A stretch of DNA of 6,558 nucleotides from positions 1-6,558 of the forward strand of contig CACYEW010000038.1 in assembly GCA_902773455.1 (NCBI GenBank), read 5' to 3'. Positions 1-6,043 of this stretch are shown here, in pieces (positions within the stretch are counted from its first letter, which is position 1; every line of letters begins with the position of its first letter). The notes beneath the pieces are model-generated. The model made no database searches. It was not told the DNA's origin and saw only the letters and a program-made list of their open reading frames with translations. The translations under genes and the position numbers were made by a program. The stretch comes from an uncultured Ruminococcus sp. GTDB taxonomy: Bacteria > Bacillota > Clostridia > Oscillospirales > CAG-272.

Positions 1-2
1 AT

Positions 3-37
<35 letters not shown>

Positions 38-40
38 GGT

Positions 41-214
41 GTCGCTTACGCGACTTCCGTGCGGCTTCGCCGCCCTTGGGGAGTGCCCACCCCTACAACC
101 CCCAAACCCCCTTAACCCCTCCCGGATCCGCTTCGCTCTATCCGGGGCGCGCCGCCCCCTTGAGCGCGCGCGATTATTCGGCACAACCGAGCGATCCGGT
201 CCTCCCGGCGGATC
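41..214. repeat. Cluster of short GC-rich hairpins, intergenic palindromic element
   Basis: At least six small perfect inverted repeats are packed in a row: GTCGC/GCGAC (41-54), GCGGC/GCCGC (61-73), TGGG/CCCA (77-89), CCCGGAT/ATCCGGG (121-146), GGGGCG/CGCCCC (144-158) and GATCCG/CGGATC (193-214). Several loops carry a CTTACG or CTTCG-like core. No convincing gene overlaps this stretch: the short frames on either strand are low-complexity and lack a good ribosome binding site. The element lies beyond the operon terminator. It resembles REP/MITE-like intergenic DNA, but I cannot name a family. Confidence 0.55.
86..123 (-). other. Candidate G-quadruplex motif (G-rich on minus strand)
   Basis: On the minus strand there are six G-runs of 3, 4, 5, 5, 4 and 3 bases. 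They are separated by the short loops A, TTAA, TTT, TTGTA and T, which satisfies the usual four-run G-quadruplex rule with spare runs. The middle part looks telomere-like (GGGGTT-type spacing). It lies about 110 bp downstream of the operon terminator, so only read-through transcripts would contain it. The sequence pattern is clear; folding and function are inference. Confidence 0.6.
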
Positions 215-234
215 ATACTATCAAGTGCAGCAGT

Positions 235-265
235 AAAAAAACCGCACGGTTTTCCGTGCGGTTTT
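235..265 (-). terminator. Intrinsic terminator of the five-gene operon
   Basis: A perfect 12-bp stem, with core CCGCACGG/CCGTGCGG extended by four A-T pairs, closes a four-base loop. On the minus strand it is followed by seven consecutive T residues (241 down to 235). The stem begins about 10 bp after the TGA stop of the aldehyde dehydrogenase gene, which is the expected position for a Rho-independent terminator ending the leftward transcript. In the opposite direction the stem is followed by only four T, so it would be weak for plus-strand transcription. Confidence 0.95.
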
Positions 266-275
266 AGTTGTTACG

Positions 276-1781
276 TCAGTTCGTCGTACCGTCCCACGTG
301 CTTACCGCCGTGTCGGTCTTCTCTTCCTCGGTGAACCAGTGCGTCGTGACGCATTTCGAATCCGTGTAGAATTTTACGGCGTCCTTACCGAGCGTATGAA
401 GCGCTCCGAAGAACGATTTCTTATGGCCTGAGAACGGGAATACGCCGACCGGCACCGGTATGCCGACGTTCACGCCGACCATACCGCCGTGCGTACGCTT
501 CGCGAATTCTCTTGCAAAATATCCGTTCTGCGTGTATATGACCGAGCCGTTTGCGAACGGGTTCATATTCATCATACGCAGACCGTCTTCGAAGTTTTTG
601 CATCTTTTGATGCAGAGTACCGGTCCGAATATTTCGTAAGTACCCACGTCCATATCCTCAGTGACGTGATCGAATATCGTCGGACCGAGATAGAAGCCGT
701 TTTCAAAGCCTTCGACCGTGACGTTACGTCCGTCGAGCACGAGTTCCGCTCCCTCTTCGATACCTTTGTTTATGCGTTCTATTATCTCGTTTTTGTGCTT
801 GAGCGAATATACGGGACCGAGCTTCGTCGTTTTGTCATAAGCGGGACCTACCTTTATATTCTCGGCGAGCTTTTTGATCTCGGCGACGAGCTGATCGGCT
901 ATAGCTTCTTCGGCGACGACAACCGGCAGAGCCATGCAGCGTTCGCCCGCGCAGCCGTAAGCCGCGTTGACGATACCGGCGGCGACTCTCGTGAGCGGCG
1001 CGTCGCTCATTACGAGCGCGTGGTTTTTCGCCTCGCAAAGAGTCTGAACTCTCTTGCCGTATTTAGAGGCGCGTTCATATACCGAAAGACCGGTCTTCGT
1101 GGAACCGACGAACGAAACGCCTTTTATTCTGTCGTCAGCCATCATTCTTTCAACTTCGTCCCTGCCGCAGGTGATTATGTTCAATACTCCCGCCGGGAGT
1201 CCCGCCTGACGGTAGATATCGGCGAATTTCAAAGCCGTCATCGGCGTCGTGCTCGAAGCTTTCAATACTATCGTATTTCCGCAGGCTATGCAGAGCGGGA
1301 CCATCCAGCCCATCGGTATCATTGCCGGGAAGTTGCACGGCGCGATGCCGAGGAATACACCGATCGATTCGCGGTAAAGCACCGTGTCGTAACCGTTTGA
1401 CGCATCCATGAGCGATTCGCCCATTATCAGCGACGGCATCGATATCGCGTGTTCGGTCGCTTCTCTGGCTTTCAGCACGTCGCCCTTCGCTTCTTCCCAC
1501 GCTTTGCCGTTTTCACGCGCCACGCTCATAGTCAGCTCGTCGAGATGCTCGTCGATATACTGTTTGACCTTATAAAGGACCTGCACTCTTTTGAGCACCG
1601 GCACGTTGCGCCAGGATTCGAAAGCCTCGGAGGCGCTCTTTATTGCGAGATCGATCTCGTCGGGCGTGCATTTCGGCGCTTCGGCGATCACCTCGCCCGT
1701 GCTCGGATTGTAAATTTTGTAATAATCCTGCGTTTTCGATTCGACGTATTCGTTGTTGATGAATAAATTAAGTCTTTCCAT
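276..1781 (-). CDS. CoA-acylating aldehyde dehydrogenase, methylmalonate-semialdehyde dehydrogenase (MmsA/IolA) family
   Basis: Cytoplasmic NAD(P)-dependent dehydrogenase of 501 residues, the normal family length. Family members oxidise malonate or methylmalonate semialdehyde to acetyl- or propionyl-CoA. Numbering from the ATG at 1781: catalytic Cys282 sits in AGERCMA with Arg281 before it; Asn150 in PCNFP is the oxyanion residue; FVGS (224-227) lies in the nucleotide fold; AKNH is at 251-254; the C-terminal FPFSGHKKSFFG block is present. Compared by eye with Bacillus IolA, the carboxylate-binding Arg (generic Arg124) is Lys104, and the cofactor motif KPSE reads KASS, so substrate and cofactor preference may differ. 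Sulfoacetaldehyde, an isostere of malonate semialdehyde, is a plausible substrate. It is the last gene of the operon, overlapping the isomerase gene by 14 bp. An in-frame TTG at 1790, 4 nt from AAGGAG, is an alternative start; the ATG lies 13 nt from it. Confidence 0.93.
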   Translation of the reverse strand: MERLNLFINNEYVESKTQDYYKIYNPSTGEVIAEAPKCTPDEIDLAIKSASEAFESWRNVPVLKRVQVLYKVKQYIDEHLDELTMSVARENGKAWEEAKGDVLKAREATEHAISMPSLIMGESLMDASNGYDTVLYRESIGVFLGIAPCNFPAMIPMGWMVPLCIACGNTIVLKASSTTPMTALKFADIYRQAGLPAGVLNIITCGRDEVERMMADDRIKGVSFVGSTKTGLSVYERASKYGKRVQTLCEAKNHALVMSDAPLTRVAAGIVNAAYGCAGERCMALPVVVAEEAIADQLVAEIKKLAENIKVGPAYDKTTKLGPVYSLKHKNEIIERINKGIEEGAELVLDGRNVTVEGFENGFYLGPTIFDHVTEDMDVGTYEIFGPVLCIKRCKNFEDGLRMMNMNPFANGSVIYTQNGYFAREFAKRTHGGMVGVNVGIPVPVGVFPFSGHKKSFFGALHTLGKDAVKFYTDSKCVTTHWFTEEEKTDTAVSTWDGTTN

Positions 1782-2352
1782 AGCTGTCAATAAACTCCTT
1801 AAACGGTTTGTGATTCATCACCGCTTCAAGCGTTGCGGCGTCGATGTTTTTCATTATCTCGTCAAAGCTTCCGTGCGTTGTTTTGCTTATCTCTTCAAGC
1901 AGCTTTCTCGACGCCTGCTGACTTTCCGCTCTGTGCAGAGGATATCCGCGTCCCGGCGGATCGAGGAAAAGCTTTTCGAATATGTAATCGAGGTTGATAT
2001 CTCCCGCCCAGCCGAAGCCTTTATTGAGCGCGAGGGATATGCAGTTGCCGCCGTTGATCTGCGAGAACAGCCAGGCGTCGAGCGAATTGAGTATAAGTCC
2101 GCAGAACACGCCGGGATACTGCATCGCCGACATCAGAAAGCCCTGCCCGGTGCCGCAGCCGCCCACGACGAAATCGGCGGCGCCCGTATTGAGCGCGATA
2201 CCCGCCATAAGTCCGGTCTGTATATACGTGAGCGAACCCTCGTCGGCGGTACAGCCTACGTTGAAGATCTCGTTGCCCGTCTTCTGCAGAGCCTTGAGCA
2301 CGAGAGGATTTTTGTCTCTTGACGAGACCTCGTTGATAAGCGCTATTCTCAT
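1768..2352 (-). CDS. RpiB/LacA/LacB-family sugar isomerase, long DhuI-like type
   Basis: Aldose-ketose isomerase of 194 residues, longer than classical RpiB (about 150). The Rossmann-like core carries GGCGTGQG at 64-71, whose Cys66 aligns with the catalytic Cys of E. coli RpiB CGTGIG. The N-terminus MRIALINEVSSRDKN and the tail with GFGWAGDINLDYIFEKLF (112-129) mark the long subfamily, which I associate with DhuI, an isomerase of an unphosphorylated deoxyhexosulose uronate. Here it sits between a split transketolase and a CoA-acylating dehydrogenase, so an unphosphorylated tetrose or deoxyuronate is a likelier substrate than ribose 5-phosphate. If the operon is sulfo-TK, it would be SqwI (sulfoerythrose to sulfoerythrulose). 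The ATG at 2352 is chosen because a GTG 12 bp upstream overlaps the ribosome binding site. It begins 24 bp after the transketolase C stop. Confidence 0.9.
   Translation of the reverse strand: MRIALINEVSSRDKNPLVLKALQKTGNEIFNVGCTADEGSLTYIQTGLMAGIALNTGAADFVVGGCGTGQGFLMSAMQYPGVFCGLILNSLDAWLFSQINGGNCISLALNKGFGWAGDINLDYIFEKLFLDPPGRGYPLHRAESQQASRKLLEEISKTTHGSFDEIMKNIDAATLEAVMNHKPFKEFIDSYGKT
1795..1800 (-). promoter_or_regulatory. Ribosome binding site of the aldehyde dehydrogenase gene, inside the isomerase gene
   Basis: AAGGAG on the minus strand lies within the last codons of the isomerase gene. It is 13 nt from the ATG at 1781 and 4 nt from an in-frame TTG at 1790. Neither spacing is ideal, so the exact start remains open by three codons. 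The placement indicates translational coupling. Confidence 0.6.
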
Positions 2353-2363
2353 TTTAACGTTCA

Positions 2364-2370
2364 CTCCTTT
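2364..2370 (-). promoter_or_regulatory. Ribosome binding site of the isomerase gene
   Basis: AAAGGAG on the minus strand lies 11 nt before the ATG at 2352. The in-frame GTG at 2364-2362 shares its first G with this motif and so cannot be the start it serves. The site therefore shortens the protein to 194 residues. Confidence 0.75.
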
Positions 2371-2376
2371 ATGCTT

Positions 2377-3339
2377 TTATTTTCTCGCGATACATTTCTT
2401 CGCGGCAAAAACTATGTTTTCGGCGGTAAGACCGAAGCGTTTCTGCAAATAATCCTGCGTGCCGACCTCGCCGAAAGATTCCCTTACTCCGACGCGTTCG
2501 ACCGGCACCGGCACCGTTTCGGCAAGCGTTTCGCATACAGCGGCGCCGAGTCCCCCCGTGACGTTATGGTTCTCCGCCGTGACTATCGCTCCGCAGTCTC
2601 CCGCGGCGGATACGACCGCCTCAGTATCGAGCGGTTTTATGGTGTGCATATCGAGTACTCTCGCCGATATGCCTTTTTCGGCGAGCGTATCGGCGGCTTT
2701 CAGCGCCTCGTACACCATTATACCGCTCGCGATTATACAGACGTCTTTGCCGTCTGCGAGCATATTCGCTTTACCGATAACGAATTCTGCTCCGTCAGGG
2801 TAAATGCGCATCGTTTTTCTTCTCGACGTACGCAGATAATGCACGCCGTAATTGTTTGCCATATACGACACGGCCGCGCCGTACATAGCCGAATCGGCGG
2901 GCTCAATTATAACGCAGTCCGGTATGAGCCGCATAAGCCCGAGATCCTCGAACGGCATATGGGTGCCGCCGTTCGAAGCGGCGGTGACGCCCGGATCGGC
3001 GCCGACAATCTTGACGTTCAGCTTCTGATATGCGCACGATAAGAATATCTGATCGAACACGCGTCTCGTCGCAAACACGCCGAAAGCGTGGAAAAACGGT
3101 ATCAGTCCCGTCTCGGACATACCGGCGCTCATACCGACCGCCTGCGCTTCCATTATACCGCAGTCAAAGGCTCTGTCGGGAAATTCGGCGTAAAACGGCT
3201 CCGTTCCGACCGAGTGGCTCACGTCCGCGTCTACGACGATTATTTTACCGTTCTTTTTCGCTTCGTTTACGAGCGCTTTACAGTACGCCGCGCGCATTTC
3301 GCCCGTATCGAGCGTTATACCGTCAGTCAGTCTGCCCAT
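2377..3339 (-). CDS. Transketolase, C-terminal subunit (split transketolase)
   Basis: Carries the pyrimidine-binding and C-terminal halves of a transketolase: 320 residues, usual for a split C subunit. The Pyr domain covers about 10-175, with Glu64 in CGIMEAQAVGMSAG matching the catalytic Glu that activates TPP. THMPFEDLGLMR (126-137) keeps the substrate-side His127, but the preceding stretch is ASNGG (121-125) where typical transketolases have a GEDG-like sequence. The transketolase C domain covers about 190-310, with the DMHTIKPLD and ENHNVTGGLG motifs. It pairs with the N subunit encoded just upstream to form the active site at the subunit interface and transfer two-carbon ketol units to an aldose acceptor. 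The ATG is preceded by GGAGG at 6 nt, and the gene overlaps the N-subunit gene by 17 bp. The altered motif may reflect a non-phosphorylated donor; this is inference. Confidence 0.94.
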   Translation of the reverse strand: MGRLTDGITLDTGEMRAAYCKALVNEAKKNGKIIVVDADVSHSVGTEPFYAEFPDRAFDCGIMEAQAVGMSAGMSETGLIPFFHAFGVFATRRVFDQIFLSCAYQKLNVKIVGADPGVTAASNGGTHMPFEDLGLMRLIPDCVIIEPADSAMYGAAVSYMANNYGVHYLRTSRRKTMRIYPDGAEFVIGKANMLADGKDVCIIASGIMVYEALKAADTLAEKGISARVLDMHTIKPLDTEAVVSAAGDCGAIVTAENHNVTGGLGAAVCETLAETVPVPVERVGVRESFGEVGTQDYLQKRFGLTAENIVFAAKKCIARK

Positions 3340-4159
3340 AACTTGCCTCCAGTCTGCGATCGACCTCGCGTATCGCCTCGTCCGCCATTTCGCGCGTTAT
3401 CACCATATAGTGATTGAAGCCGGGTATCTCTGCGAAGCTGCAGCCGTGACCTTTTTCCGTATCCATTATCACGACCGAAGGTCCGTTTTTCATCGCCTGC
3501 GTGAGTTTATCGTAAATATCGCAGACGTCGTGACCGTCGGCTTCAAACGCATGAAGACCGAAAGCTTCGAATTTGCTCTTGTAGTCAAACGTTTTGCAGA
3601 TATTTTCGGTATAATTGTCGAGCTGTCTTTTGTTGTTGTCGACGATCAGAACGATATTCGAAAGCGCTCTGTGAGCGATGAACTGCACCGCCTCCCAGTT
3701 CTGCCCCTCCTGAAGCTCGCCGTCGCCGACGATCACGAACACAGTACCGTCAAGCCCCTGTATCTTTTTGCCCACGGCGACGCCCGTGCCCAGAGACAGC
3801 CCCTGCCCGAGCGAGCCGGTGCTGAGGTCGATACCGGTCGTCTTCAGTCTGTCGCAATGACTCGGCAAAGAAGTGCCGCCCTGATTGAGCGTTTTGAGCT
3901 CTTCGACCGGGAAATATCCCTTGTACGCAAGAGCCGCGTATAGCGCCGGTCCGCAGTGACCTTTCGACAATATGAGATAATCACGGTCAGGATCCTTCGG
4001 ATTTTTCGGATCGACGTGAAGAATATCGGTATAAAGCACGGCTAAGATATCGCATATCGACATACTGCCGCCTATATGACCGTAGCCTGCCGCGGCGAGC
4101 TCGTCTATACAGAGCTTCCTTATATCCGCGGCGGCTTTCAACGTTGTATTTCTGTCCAT
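3323..4159 (-). CDS. Transketolase, N-terminal subunit (split transketolase)
   Basis: TPP-binding half of a split transketolase, 278 residues, the usual size of this subunit. Visible motifs in order: GHIGGSMS (27-34, His28), SKGHCGPALYA (65-75, His68), LPSHCDRLKTTGIDLSTGSLGQG (98-120, His101), the TPP/Mg site GDGELQEGQNWEA (145-157) with downstream Asn175-Asn176, and EKGHGCSFAE (235-244). Standard transketolases read GHP(D/E) where this one reads SHCDR, so the His is kept and its neighbours change. Together with the next gene it should form a heterotetramer that moves glycolaldehyde units from ketoses to aldoses such as glyceraldehyde 3-phosphate. The gene starts 10 bp after the stop of the preceding TPP enzyme with only a weak GAGAG-like ribosome binding site, suggesting coupled translation. 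Its specific substrate is not shown by sequence alone. Confidence 0.94.
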   Translation of the reverse strand: MDRNTTLKAAADIRKLCIDELAAAGYGHIGGSMSICDILAVLYTDILHVDPKNPKDPDRDYLILSKGHCGPALYAALAYKGYFPVEELKTLNQGGTSLPSHCDRLKTTGIDLSTGSLGQGLSLGTGVAVGKKIQGLDGTVFVIVGDGELQEGQNWEAVQFIAHRALSNIVLIVDNNKRQLDNYTENICKTFDYKSKFEAFGLHAFEADGHDVCDIYDKLTQAMKNGPSVVIMDTEKGHGCSFAEIPGFNHYMVITREMADEAIREVDRRLEASYGQTD

Positions 4160-4169
4160 AATATCGCTC

Positions 4170-5966
4170 TCAGACGGTCTCTTCGCTTATGCCGCCGATA
4201 TAGTTCTTTCTCTTCTCTTCCATATACGCGGGTATCGGAACGTCCCACCAGCCGAAAGCCTTGCCGCCGGAATAGGGGTATTCGTTAGATACGGGCACGT
4301 GTATGAACGCGGGTCTGCCGGCTTTGTTGTCTTCAAGCGCGTTTTTAAGCGCCTCTTCGAAGCTGCCCTTGCAGCACGCTTTGTACGAGCTGATATGAAA
4401 CGCTTCGGCGATCGCGGCGAAATCGGGATCGTAGCGCTTGCCCTGAAGCTCGAAATCGTTGCCGAACGCGGCGTTTTTGCCGAGCACGTCGATCTGCAGG
4501 TCTTTTATCGCCATCCAGCCGCTGTTGTCGGCGACTATTACGGTTATCGGTATCTCGTACTGCGCCATCGTCGAAAGCTCCTGCATCACCATCATGAAAT
4601 CGCCGTCGCCCACGAGCGCCACGACGGGTCTTTCGGGAGCCGCGAGCTTCGCGCCCATCGCCGCCGGGAAAGCCCAGCCCATGGTCGAAAAGCCGCCGGT
4701 CGTAAGATTGCAGTTCGGTTTTTTATAGCAGTATTCCTGGAAGAGCTGAGCCTGCGTATTGCCTGACGACGTCGCTATGATCGTATCGTCGGGCAGAGTA
4801 TCGTTCATGACGCCGATCATCTTCGAAATCGTGAAATCGTCCGTACCGGCGTTTCTGTTGCTTTCAACGTAAGCAAACCATTTCTCACGCAGAGCTTTGA
4901 TCTCTTCAAGGTACTTTTCGTTTATCTCGTATTCGCCGAACGCTGCGAGTATCTTTTCTGCGGTATCCTTTGCGTTCGCTATTATACCCACGTCGACGGG
5001 ATAGTTCTTGCCGAGTTCGTGCGCGTCGATATCCACCTGGATGAGCTTCGTATCCGGGAAGTTGAACGCGACGCCCTTTCTGTACGAGCAGGTCGTCTCA
5101 TCGGCAAATCTCGTACCGAGCGCGAGTATGACGTCGGCTTTCGACGCGATCTCAAGACCTATCGCCGTGCCTTTCGAACCTGTGTGGAAGCAGTACTGCG
5201 GATGAGTTTCCGCCACGGTGCCCTTTGCGGCGAGAGTCGTGATTATGCCCGCGCCCCATTTTTCGGCGAGCTTCACTATCACGCTTCCTGCGCCGGAATT
5301 CATTGCTCCGCCGCCCGCGAGGATCACCGGTCTTTTCGCCGTTTTCATCAGCGCGACCGCTTTTTCTATCGCCTCGGCGCTCGCCGCGGGGCTGTATGAA
5401 GGTTCGGCCGCCGACGGAGTCACGCCGTATTCGGCATATTCGGACTGCACGTCCATAGGCAGAGCCACCACGCACGGACCTTTTCTGCCGCCGGTCATTT
5501 CACGGAATGCGTTGCCGACTATGCGCGAGAGCTGCCTCGCAGATTCGGCGCGCCATACGCGTTTTGAAAGCGGCTCGAGACTTCTTATTATATTGCTGTC
5601 TTTATAACGTTCAAGCTCCTGCAAAACGCCGACGCCGCTCATATGTACGTGAGTGTCGCCGCAGAACGCGAGGAACGGCGTCGAATCGGCGTAAGCCGTA
5701 CCGAGACCGATACCGAGATTGAGAGTACCGGGACCGATCGACGAAAACACTGCGAGCGGTTCTTTTTTGACTCTGTAATAGCCGTCGGCTATCGCGGTCG
5801 CCGCCTGTTCATGCTTGACCTGAATATACTTGATGTCGCCTTTTTCTTCGGCTTTTCTTATGGCGTCAAAAAGCCCGAGAACGCCGTGACCGGGTATGCC
5901 GAGTATATAAGGCACGCCTTCGGCTTTCAGTTTTTTGACGATTATTTCACCGCCGGTAAGTTTCAT
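4170..5966 (-). CDS. Thiamine-diphosphate-dependent enzyme, IolD/acetolactate-synthase-like, function unknown
   Basis: 598-residue TPP enzyme of the acetolactate synthase superfamily. The N-terminal Pyr domain (about 1-180) has PGHG (25-28) and catalytic Glu53 in KHEQAA. The central domain (about 197-340) has AGGGAMNSGAG and GTRFADE. The C-terminal PP domain has the TPP/Mg motif GDGDF (453-457) with Asn481 in ADNSGW. The GHG motif, GVGVLQELERYKDSN, MDVQSEY and the C-terminal FGWWDVPIPAY recall IolD, which opens a cyclohexanedione ring, more than biosynthetic IlvB. No regulatory subunit gene is adjacent. It lacks the GGFQE block I associate with sulfoacetaldehyde acetyltransferase. As first gene of the operon it probably acts on a substrate or intermediate of the same pathway: a ring-opening hydrolase, a carboligase or a decarboxylase are all possible. 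The start is firm, with GGAGGA 4 nt before the ATG. Confidence 0.85.
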   Translation of the reverse strand: MKLTGGEIIVKKLKAEGVPYILGIPGHGVLGLFDAIRKAEEKGDIKYIQVKHEQAATAIADGYYRVKKEPLAVFSSIGPGTLNLGIGLGTAYADSTPFLAFCGDTHVHMSGVGVLQELERYKDSNIIRSLEPLSKRVWRAESARQLSRIVGNAFREMTGGRKGPCVVALPMDVQSEYAEYGVTPSAAEPSYSPAASAEAIEKAVALMKTAKRPVILAGGGAMNSGAGSVIVKLAEKWGAGIITTLAAKGTVAETHPQYCFHTGSKGTAIGLEIASKADVILALGTRFADETTCSYRKGVAFNFPDTKLIQVDIDAHELGKNYPVDVGIIANAKDTAEKILAAFGEYEINEKYLEEIKALREKWFAYVESNRNAGTDDFTISKMIGVMNDTLPDDTIIATSSGNTQAQLFQEYCYKKPNCNLTTGGFSTMGWAFPAAMGAKLAAPERPVVALVGDGDFMMVMQELSTMAQYEIPITVIVADNSGWMAIKDLQIDVLGKNAAFGNDFELQGKRYDPDFAAIAEAFHISSYKACCKGSFEEALKNALEDNKAGRPAFIHVPVSNEYPYSGGKAFGWWDVPIPAYMEEKRKNYIGGISEETV

Positions 5967-6005
5967 ACTGTCCTCCGTTTAATTTTATTTTTGAATTCTG
6001 TAAAC

Positions 6006-6034
6006 ATTATACAACTCTAAAGGAAAGTTGTCAA
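6006..6034 (-). promoter_or_regulatory. Consensus sigma-A promoter of the operon
   Basis: Reading the minus strand, TTGACA (6034-6029) is separated by exactly 17 bp from TATAAT (6011-6006), a full match to the consensus in both hexamers and spacing. The DNA upstream of the -35 box is A/T-rich and could act as an UP element. Transcription would begin near 6001-5999, giving a leader of about 33 nt that contains the GGAGGA ribosome binding site (5976-5971). It is the only promoter I see for the five-gene operon. A promoter this close to consensus suggests that control is by repression. Confidence 0.92.
6011..6031. promoter_or_regulatory. Candidate operator: inverted repeat spanning the promoter spacer
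   Basis: Perfect 6-bp arms ACAACT (6011-6016) and AGTTGT (6026-6031) are separated by 9 bp. They touch the last base of the -35 box region and the first base of the -10 box, so a bound dimeric repressor would block RNA polymerase. No T-run follows, so this is not a terminator. No regulator gene lies in the window to assign it to, and 6-bp arms could occur by chance. Confidence 0.45.
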
Positions 6035-6043
6035 TAATTAATT

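Noticed and set aside
489..1400. Long open frame of about 300 codons on the plus strand, antisense to the dehydrogenase gene
   Set aside because: It lies wholly opposite a clear MmsA-family gene, has no ribosome binding site, and its Arg/Tyr/Phe-rich composition is typical of a shadow frame from GC-biased codons.
1768..2352. Housekeeping ribose-5-phosphate isomerase B
   Set aside because: The protein is too long and has the DhuI-like terminal blocks; the catabolic operon context also argues against it.
1753..3042. Several plus-strand open frames opposite the isomerase and transketolase C genes
   Set aside because: Shadow frames of real genes with no family motifs and no translation signals.
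3410..5607. Plus-strand open frames opposite the transketolase N and TPP enzyme genes
   Set aside because: Same reason: antisense to strongly supported coding regions, low-complexity composition, no motifs.
4170..5966. Biosynthetic acetolactate synthase (IlvB) or sulfoacetaldehyde acetyltransferase (Xsc) as the firm identity of the TPP enzyme
   Set aside because: No IlvN-type subunit gene is nearby and the IolD-like motifs differ from IlvB; the position where Xsc has GGFQE reads GVGVLQE. Kept as an open IolD/ALS-like assignment.
6011..6031. Terminator between the DUF4298 gene and the operon
   Set aside because: The stem is only 6 bp, A/T-containing, with a 9-nt loop and no T-run after it; it overlaps a perfect promoter instead.
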